NCBI GenBank assembly: GCA_039188505.1
Contig: JBCCZC010000089.1
Location: 1-15,978 of the forward strand
DNA from: JBCCZC01 sp039188505
GTDB lineage: Bacteria > Pseudomonadota > Gammaproteobacteria > Xanthomonadales > SZUA-38
Reading direction: 5' to 3'
DNA length: 15,978 bases
Shown: piece by piece, positions 13,401-15,978 of the stretch
How the letters are laid out: each line of letters opens with the position of its first letter
Numbering within the stretch: position 1 is the stretch's first letter
Position numbers and translations under genes: made by a program
The notes under the pieces: model-generated
Seen by the model: the letters and a program-made list of their open reading frames with translations, nothing else
The model's database searches: none
What the model was told of the DNA's origin: nothing

Positions 13401-15829
13401 CGGTAGGTGAACGTCGCGTCCGAGTTCGGCTCCAGCTCATGATCGGTCTGCGCCACGCACGGCGTCCGCGTGAAGTCCATCAGCCCCCCGGGGCACGCGA
13501 GGTCCACGATTTCCGGTGATGCGAAGGGGTTGTCGACGTTCAGCCGATCGGCCTCGCCATTGCCCTGCACAAACTTGGCGCCGCCAAGGACCGCAGCCGA
13601 CGCGACGGCGGCCGTGTTGGTCAGGCTGGGACAGAAGACGTCGTTGTCCGCGGTGCCATCGCCGTCGGCGTCGTTGCCCGACAGGTCGATGCCGGCGGCC
13701 TCGGCCATGGGCGTGCCGCTCGAGCAGCTCACGCGCGGTCCCCGGTCGAACACGACGATCTGGTTCTCGAGCAGGGTGCCCGGGGCCGTGCCGTCGGTGA
13801 CCCGGACGCGGACCTCGATGCGGACGGGATCCTCGCTCTCGCTGAAGGTCGCCGGATTCGAGTCGGTCACGGGGTTGATCGGGGCGCCGAAGAAGTCGAC
13901 GGCGCCGGCCGGCGCCTCGCCCGGGTCGCTCCAGGAGAAGCGGAGCAGCGTGCGACCCGCATCGAAGCTGTCGATGCGCTCGAAGAACGGGAAGACGGAC
14001 GTCGACAGGTTGTCGCTGTAGGACTCCCAGCTCAGGAACTCGACGTTCAGGGGCAGGAGATCGGCGATGATCGGATTGACGAAATCGCCGGTCGAGCTGT
14101 CGTTGTCGTGGCTGAGCTGGAGCGTGTAGACGATCTCGTCGCCCGGGAAAGGGTCGCCCGAGCGGCTGTTGCCTTCCGGCGTAAACACGGCGCGGGATTT
14201 CGTGGCGCTGACCGCTGCGGTTCCGAGTTCGATGTTGGCGGTGCCGCAGCCGAGCTGGTCGGACAGCCCCATCGTGGCTGGATCGGTATCGGCGTCGAAG
14301 CGGGCGTACAGGCAGTTCTGGATCCGGATCGGGGCCATCCCGTCGTCGGGGTCGTCGGCCTCCACCACCGAATTGGTATCGAGCACGAACGTCGAGCTGA
14401 AGGACCAGCCGAGGGGAATCGCGCCCGGCGGGTTCGACGTGGCCGTGATGTCCGTGAAGGTCCAACGAACGCACGTGGGCGCGGGCGTGATCGACGACAG
14501 GTCGAAGGTGCTGCCGGCGATGCCGGTGACGTTGCTGCCGAGCGTCTGGGTGTAGGTCTCGTTCGCGCAGTCCGCCGGGCTGCCCGGATCGTTGACGCCA
14601 TCATCCACGGCCACCTCGATGACGGCACGCACGTCGCTCGTCTGCATCATGCCCGCGACGTCAAAGTAGTCCGGCGAGTTCCAGCTGCCGCTGGTGATCG
14701 TCTGCGGCGCCGTATTCATCATGGGGTTGTTGACCGTATCGCTGATCGGTGGGATCGCCTCGTGGAGTTCCAGGCCGAGGATGGGAACGTTCGAGCCACT
14801 ATTGTTCGCCGACAGGGTCCAGCTCATGGGGCCGCCGGTGGCGAGTTCGACGTCCGGCGCGGACTTGCTCACCGAAACCGCCGCGTTGCCGATCATGATC
14901 GTGTCGTCCGCCGTGTCGCTGTCGCCGATCGGACCCGGAGGTCCCGACGCGGGGTCGCCGGAGATGGCGACAGCGTTGCTGACCGCCTCCATGTCGTCCA
15001 TATCGGCGTTGAAGGTGCCGGACGGGTAAACGAGCGTGACGCTCCGCGTGATGCAGCGTTCGGAGCCCTGGCTGCCTGTGGCGTAGGCATCGGGAATGCT
15101 GAAATCGAAGGTGCCGTCGTTGAATTCGCTGAGATTCGCCGCATCCCAGGTGATCGTGTTACCCATGACCGTGCCGCCGCTGGCGGTCAGGACCGTGGCG
15201 CCGGCGGGGAACGTATCGACCATCTCGATATTGTTCAGGGAGACGTTGCCGACGCCGGTCGCCGAGCAGAACTGGACGTTGTAGACCACGGGGAAATCGA
15301 AGGCTGGCGGGGGGCTCACCCGGGTCTTCCGGGCGACGTATTGCGGCATGCCGGGCTCGGTCGTGACCGTGTCGCCGGGCGGCGTGACGAACGGCACCGG
15401 ATTACCGGGATCGGTGCGCTGGGTGATCGTGCCGGAGTTGACGATGGGCGTTACCGGCGGCACGCCCTGCGCGACCGTGACCTCGATGATCAGGTCGACC
15501 GTTTCGCCGGCCCCGAAGTTGGGGTTGGACCAAGTGACGGTCGGGGCAGCGCTCGGGTCACAGGTGAAGCCACCGGAGCCCTGGCAGGAGGAGAAGAGGA
15601 CTTCCGGGGGGAGATTGTCGACGACGTCGGTCAGGCCGCAGTCGAGGTCGAAGTCGGAGCACTGGACCTGGATGCGGTAGCGGATTGTCTCGCCGTTCTG
15701 GGCCGTCCCGTCACTCGGGAAGACCAGCGATTTGACGGCATCCTGCTGGGCGCTGGCGGGCAGTGAGACGAAGGCCCACGAGGCCAGCAGTGCAGTGACG
15801 ATCCTTGTGACGACGCGCGGCATGGGCAT
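4475..15829 (-). CDS. Giant surface protein: DUF11 modules, 15 SdrD/Cna-B-like repeats, IPTL-CTERM-like anchor
   Basis: A single intact frame encodes 3784 residues. Layout: signal peptide (1-27); about 980 residues of DUF11-like beta-sandwich modules; 15 SdrD/Cna-B-type repeats (1006-3429); two DUF11 modules beginning FDLALLK (3436) and FDLALTK (3610) with Asp/Gly/Pro-rich linkers; and a tail with IPVLSPFG, a hydrophobic helix and a basic end (3757-3784). This is the layout of a secreted fibrous adhesin or surface-layer-like protein whose C-terminus sits in the membrane for exosortase processing. The repeats are Asp-rich with EF-hand-like loops, so calcium binding is likely. The ATG at 15829 is preceded by GAGG with 5-nt spacing; the second ATG at 15823 is possible and would lose two residues. 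No secretion or sorting gene is adjacent, and nothing identifies the ligand. Domain families are secure; adhesion is inferred from architecture. The repetitive DNA makes the repeat number vulnerable to assembly error. Confidence 0.93.
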   Translation of the reverse strand: MPMPRVVTRIVTALLASWAFVSLPASAQQDAVKSLVFPSDGTAQNGETIRYRIQVQCSDFDLDCGLTDVVDNLPPEVLFSSCQGSGGFTCDPSAAPTVTWSNPNFGAGETVDLIIEVTVAQGVPPVTPIVNSGTITQRTDPGNPVPFVTPPGDTVTTEPGMPQYVARKTRVSPPPAFDFPVVYNVQFCSATGVGNVSLNNIEMVDTFPAGATVLTASGGTVMGNTITWDAANLSEFNDGTFDFSIPDAYATGSQGSERCITRSVTLVYPSGTFNADMDDMEAVSNAVAISGDPASGPPGPIGDSDTADDTIMIGNAAVSVSKSAPDVELATGGPMSWTLSANNSGSNVPILGLELHEAIPPISDTVNNPMMNTAPQTITSGSWNSPDYFDVAGMMQTSDVRAVIEVAVDDGVNDPGSPADCANETYTQTLGSNVTGIAGSTFDLSSITPAPTCVRWTFTDITATSNPPGAIPLGWSFSSTFVLDTNSVVEADDPDDGMAPIRIQNCLYARFDADTDPATMGLSDQLGCGTANIELGTAAVSATKSRAVFTPEGNSRSGDPFPGDEIVYTLQLSHDNDSSTGDFVNPIIADLLPLNVEFLSWESYSDNLSTSVFPFFERIDSFDAGRTLLRFSWSDPGEAPAGAVDFFGAPINPVTDSNPATFSESEDPVRIEVRVRVTDGTAPGTLLENQIVVFDRGPRVSCSSGTPMAEAAGIDLSGNDADGDGTADNDVFCPSLTNTAAVASAAVLGGAKFVQGNGEADRLNVDNPFASPEIVDLACPGGLMDFTRTPCVAQTDHELEPNSDATFTYRVRVVNSGNVGLTNYVLYDVLPDLNDTGVGPALFGLPRGSTFRPVLDGSITLNAGLSDVTPTGTVIEYTTEPLPCRSELEGLPPFEDWPPGCVDSYSTTLPADLTTVTGFRITIPFGDGGVGSPWGPAETVVFEVPMRAPEGSPISTPSLFEDGNSANDLFNPAWNTFAHRAQRTDDSSFLLAAEPPRVGVILPEAYRLGNLVWLDVDHDGVAEDGEPGIEGVRVSVLSDETGDGASADDRLFGTTTTDADGKYAFSGLPAGTYYVVVEDGQNGMGGPLADLFTSTFGQDTPDSDVDNRDDGTLVVTGLGGTDKDGNATGSTFDGLASAPVVLGPADNEPTNERLRSDDATDDDDDAFADNFSNFSIDFGYYRPFALGNRVFLDEGAGTDFNDGELDAGEVGIDGVTVRLLDASGAPYDSDPDTGGIQQPTTTTASGGYYLFDDLPPGDYRVEVELPPSLVNLASSTGALATMPFEPAGDPDDDTDSDDNGTTVTPGSRFRSGVATLGSATMPAEPTTDADRAPITNPQGTASDGSELPDNQSNLSVDFGFFTSVSIGSTVFEDPNNNGVQDGGELGIDDADVGLYAPGPDGLVGTADDIFVASTTTSGGGDYFFRDLQPGDYYVQVETTSFGAGRGLETFPTSSRPTATLDDNVDGNDDGAQSGGGTVVRSPIINLAINGEVAGDAMTGVENFQGGAQDDAIDEDNGNMTVDFGFIPAAQLVSIGSTVFEDPNDNGFQDGTENGIDGVSVELLQDTDGNGVIEGAETTAFLTTTTAGGGNYFFGDLPPGNYQVRIPTPPAGFLLSSTPTDTADNEEDGDDNGSQPGGAGTVVTSPLIELLPDDEPTGDGTAGDDEDAQAGDTDDGIDDNNGDMTIDFGFVNVAVAAEVVSVGSTVFLDAENNGLQDGTDAGIPGVLVELKRAGPDGMIGTADDIDLTSQLTDMAGNYFFDQLPPATDYYIEIPTPPVAAPLSSTPTSFTDDRVDNDDDGDQPAGPGTVVRSPLFALAPDDEPTGDAMTGDEFAQGGDADDGPDDNHGDMTLDFGFFAAGVADVVSVGSTIFEDPNNNGVQDAGDTGIPGVDVQLWDTGADGLAGTADDFLVSTDTTDGMGDYFFPFLPAGDYFIRIPTPPATAPLSSTPTSAMDDNTDGNDDGAQPGGIGTLVESPVFNLAVGDEPQDDRETFQGNLQDAADDDNGNMTLDFGFVPVLDIVAVGSTVFEDGNNNGVQDTGELGLPDVDLQLFDPGNDGVIGGGDDFLIATTTTDANGDYLFDQLPARDYYVQVAASSFDPGRGLELRLLSSTPTATTDDNVDGNDDGTQPGGFGTVAQSPVFDLAIDDEVGDAFETFQGNMQDNDGIGADEDNGNMTVDFGFVPVTDVVALGSTVFLDPNNNGQQDGGEAGIPGIVVELYLPGDDGAIGGGDDRLLTTTTTDAQGDYLFDNLPAGAYYVRIPTPPAAAPLSSTRTSRLDDSTDIDDNGEQLGGIGTEVLSPVVTLQINGEPDDGDEAGQGGIQDAGLTGADDDNGEMTVDFGFVPVLDVVAIGSTVFEDPDDSGTQGPGEDGLAGTTVQLFSADLNLLLAQTVTNNDGNYLFDSLPEGDYFVVIPAPPLGAPRSSTFDGTADNGQDADDNGTQDVFNGPARSPVIQLRIDGEPDGGDEFAQGGTFDNGPAVADDDNGDMTIDFGFIPEADLVAIGSTVFRDINNNGLQDPGETGIAGVTLDLYRVGPDGLPGTADDEFFGTTDSDANGDYLFTNLPIGEYFVEILTPPADAPLSSTNTDPEDNAEDGDDNGDQPGGAGAVTRSPVIALEAGTESTDETGQGGNQDDSDDAAGDMTVDFGFVDPASLVAVGSTVFEDPNNDGRQNVGEAGIDGVTVELWLPGGDGMVGGTDDVRVADTVTDPNGDYLFENLPPGRYYLRLPTPPDGLALSSTPTAVDDDGVDGDDNGIQPGGLGTETVSPVFSLDIDSEPVGAAESFQGGLQDPDDDNGDMTLDFGFLAVDGVVSIGSTVFEDPNNNGIQDDLEAGFAGVEVVLYAPGPDGEIGGADDVRLAATTTDASGDYFFGDLPPGLYYVEVPMPPDGAPISSTPTSTADDGIDGDDNGAQPDGAGTAARSPLIALTRGGELTAEGAQGGAQDDADDSSGDMTIDFGFVPAEGPVSIGSTVFEDPDNDGRQGLDEAGIPGVVVLLYGAGPDGLVGGGDDILVAETATDAAGDYFFDNLPPGDYYIELPTPPAGSPLSSTPTSTADDGVDGDDNGAQPDGAGGLVRSPVVRLAVGAEPTDEAVQGGGQDDGDDTSGDMTLDFGFVPLDGDPVSIGSTVFADLDNDGRQGESENGIAGVTVNLVDPGPDGLGGTPDDVLLATTTTDADGNYFFGDLPPGDYVVEIPQPPVLLPLSSTPTTTVDDGMDGDDNGSQPAGPGTVTRSPVISLTPGGEPVGEVGQGGDQDSADGDANGDMTVDFGFVPLGDGVVSLGSTVFFDGDNNGIQDAGESGIAGVPVQLVDPGPDGIVGTADDTLLAETVTDADGNYLFDNLLPGSYGVVVPVPPAGAPQSSTPTALDDDGMDGDDNGAQPDGAGTPAFSPVVTLLPGTEPTDEAGQGGDQDGGDDGSGDMTIDFGFTDVEPVFDLALLKTLADGQPSQVFIGDVVRFAITVFNQGDTPVQQVMVVDYLPTGFTLVDDAWTTEDGLAATRFIDGPLAAGDSLTVDIALLVGPDAATDSVNVAEIGTFEDPNGTTPPDVDSVPDVDPGNDPGGEAGTPADDETGGDGTGSSGGDPDGDEDDSDPAGVEVIGNPGPTGTFDLALTKGLAENQSDQVLRGFPVNFRVTVTNEGTIPAVDVIVVDYLPAGLTLIENGVWTLVDGQPTTTISRLEPGQSVELALRAAVNRDVRTGTVLVNGAEVVEANDPSGNAPPDVDSMPDNDPGNDPPTEDDSGSSPPIEVVDPAPIPVLSPFGLAALIVLLLLFGGRRATARI
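4478..4561 (-). other. IPTL-CTERM-like C-terminal sorting signal
   Basis: Residues 3757-3784 have the three parts of an exosortase signal: the motif IPVLSPFG, a hydrophobic helix (LAALIVLLLLF) and a basic end (GGRRATARI). The IPTL-CTERM family, handled by exosortase H, has a consensus close to IPTLSEWG; here Val, Pro and Phe replace Thr, Glu and Trp. The sorting enzyme is not in the window. Confidence 0.75.
4562..5524 (-). other. C-terminal DUF11 pair with Asp/Gly/Pro-rich linkers
   Basis: Two modules start at FDLALLK (residue 3436) and FDLALTK (residue 3610). Each has the DUF11 pattern: V.F.ITV.N.G or NFRVTVTNEG, then VVDYLP.G.TL, then an NVAEI or NGAEV strand. Each is followed by PPDVDS(V/M)PD.DPGNDP and an acidic, Gly/Ser-rich tail (EDDSDP; EDDSGSSPP). 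They place the repeat stalk away from the membrane anchor. The linkers look unstructured. Confidence 0.85.
5543..11737 (-). repeat. Thirteen tandem canonical SdrD/Cna-B-like repeats R3-R15 (about 450-505 bp each)
   Basis: Each unit opens with (S/A)(I/V/L)GST(V/I)F.D, carries an EF-hand-like loop such as DPNNNGVQDGGE and continues G(I/L)..V...L, a GPDG..GTADD loop and T.T...G.Y.F..LP.G.Y. It then has SST.T..DD..DGDDNG.QPGG, SPV..L and QGG.QD, closing NGDMT.DFGF. Unit starts (highest base) are 11737, 11233, 10732, 10237, 9766, 9262, 8779, 8323, 7858, 7390, 6925, 6457 and 5986. Lengths in residues are 168, 167, 165, 157, 168, 161, 152, 155, 156, 155, 156, 157 and about 148. Units near the C-terminus are the most uniform. 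By eye there is no Cys and only one Lys (in R5) in the whole stretch. The unit is longer than a minimal SdrD B domain because of the conserved DGDDNG...QGG segment. In-register duplication or recombination is the probable origin. Confidence 0.93.
11102..11137 (-). other. Canonical EF-hand loop inserted in repeat R4
   Basis: These 36 bases encode DTDGNGVIEGAE, which matches the EF-hand/dockerin calcium loop (acidic or polar side chains at positions 1, 3 and 5, Gly at 6, hydrophobic Ile at 8, Glu at 12). In sister repeats this place holds the weaker GPDG..GTADD loop. R4 thus has two EF-hand-like loops, here and in DPNDNGFQDGTE. Confidence 0.75.
11738..12814 (-). repeat. Divergent SdrD/Cna-B-like repeats R1 and R2
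   Basis: R1 (from residue 1006) begins YRLGNLVWLDVDHDG and R2 (from residue 1184) begins FALGNRVFLDEGAG. Both have the repeat skeleton (LGN.V..D, GI.GV.V.L, a YYVVV or DYRVEV strand, closing SIDFGYY or SVDFGFF). They are about 178 and 180 residues long, have GN where the later units have GS, and carry unique loops rich in Asp. R1 holds a textbook EF-hand-type loop, DVDHDGVAEDGE. They probably cap the stalk where it meets the head. Confidence 0.85.
12815..15748 (-). other. N-terminal head: about five DUF11-like modules, cysteine-containing
   Basis: Residues 28 to about 1005 hold about five beta-sandwich modules of the DUF11 kind, starting near residues 32, 163, 314, 537 and 748. Each has the family pattern of a lead strand (SVSKSAP, SATKSRA, AKFVQGN), a middle strand such as VYTLQLSH or FTYRVRVVNSGN, and a turn like DLLPLNVEF or DVLPD. 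All 16 cysteines of the protein lie here (first pair CSDFDLDC, last near PGCVDS), an even number that could form disulfides in the periplasm or outside the cell. A thrombospondin-type-3-like acidic loop, DADGDGTADND, is encoded at 13640-13672. Module borders are approximate. Confidence 0.7.
15749..15829 (-). other. Sec signal peptide of the giant surface protein
   Basis: Residues 1-27 show a basic n-region (PRVVTR), a hydrophobic core (IVTALLASWAFVSL) and an AxA-type cleavage site, PASA before QQD. This fits signal peptidase I; there is no lipobox cysteine. It shows that the protein crosses the inner membrane by Sec. Confidence 0.9.
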
Positions 15830-15838
15830 CCCCCCCTC
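15830..15838 (-). promoter_or_regulatory. Ribosome-binding site of the giant gene
   Basis: On the minus strand GAGG, followed by a run of G, lies 5 nt before the ATG at 15829 and 11 nt before the alternative ATG at 15823. The spacing favours the first ATG. The 47 bases between here and the inverted repeat (15839-15885) are GC-rich, and no clear promoter was seen in them. Confidence 0.65.
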
Positions 15839-15885
15839 ATCCAGACCGGGGACGGTGCCCTGCCGCGCGCGAAAGTTGAAGCGAT

Positions 15886-15978
15886 CGTCAGGTTCTAATT
15901 GTTAAAACTGTTTTCCCGAACGACGCAATCCCCTGATTGGTCGTTCGGGAAAACAGTTTTAACAATTAGAACCTGACG
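15886..15978. repeat. Long near-perfect inverted repeat upstream of the giant gene, open at the window end
   Basis: Bases 15886-15924 pair perfectly with 15940-15978 (39 bp). Inside, G15925 is bulged, 15926-15930 pair with 15935-15939, and the loop is CCCT (15931-15934). Each arm contains a small palindrome, AAAACTGTTTT in the left and its complement in the right. The arms are about 41% GC, well below the surroundings. Because the outer end is the last base of the window, the arms may be longer. It could be a genuine hairpin element (MITE-like, cruciform or regulatory palindrome in the promoter region) or a fold-back artefact at a contig end. Confidence 0.85.

Noticed and set aside
13437..14474. 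345-codon minus-strand frame inside the head region of the giant gene
   Set aside because: Arg-rich shadow frame of the real gene with no motif.
4811..15766. Five long plus-strand open frames antisense to the giant gene (4811-5743, 5744-7060, 8732-9994, 11525-13036, 14108-15766)
   Set aside because: All five lie in the one plus-strand frame that is codon-aligned with the giant gene. In that register a stop needs TTA, CTA or TCA in the sense strand, which are rare in this GC-rich gene, so open frames arise passively. Their Val/Asp/Arg-rich products mirror the Asp/Gly codons and match no family I know.
15886..15978. Rho-independent terminator
   Set aside because: The stem is far longer than usual, is AT-rich rather than GC-rich at its base, and no T-run follows a stem of normal size; it also lies upstream, not downstream, of the nearest gene.

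Overview
The window is GC-rich, densely coding bacterial DNA, most likely from a gammaproteobacterium. The evidence is a full-length CmoA/CmoB pair and a RecJ that both follow the enterobacterial proteins closely, plus a C-terminal membrane-sorting signal of the IPTL-CTERM/exosortase kind. A genus cannot be named from the sequence. The right edge ends inside a long inverted repeat, so it may be a contig end.

Left third (1-4470): a 5'-truncated recJ (+) converges on a sulfotransferase-family gene (-) with 12 bp between their stop codons. A 125-bp divergent intergenic region follows, then cmoA and cmoB (+), which overlap by 4 bp and form a two-gene operon for the wobble-uridine modification cmo5U34 of tRNA. 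cmoB converges on the next gene with only 4 bp between stop codons.

Right two-thirds (4475-15829): one uninterrupted 3784-codon gene on the minus strand encodes a giant secreted, surface-anchored protein. From the N-terminus it has a signal peptide, about 980 residues of DUF11-like beta-sandwich modules holding all 16 cysteines, 15 tandem SdrD/Cna-B-like repeats (2 divergent and 13 canonical of about 150-168 residues), two further DUF11 modules with Asp/Gly/Pro-rich linkers, and an IPTL-CTERM-like tripartite tail. Every canonical repeat carries an EF-hand-like Asp/Asn loop. By eye the 13-repeat stalk has no cysteine and only one lysine, so calcium is the likely source of rigidity rather than disulfides or Lys-Asn isopeptide bonds. 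The likely role is a long calcium-stiffened adhesin or surface fibre, with the N-terminal head at the tip and the C-terminus held in the membrane until processed by an exosortase encoded elsewhere.

Right edge (15830-15978): a short leader with a ribosome-binding site, then an AT-richer inverted repeat with perfect 39-bp arms that runs off the end of the window. No tRNA, rRNA, CRISPR array, insertion sequence or phage gene was recognised. Apart from the giant repeat protein and the terminal palindrome, the window looks like ordinary chromosomal housekeeping sequence.
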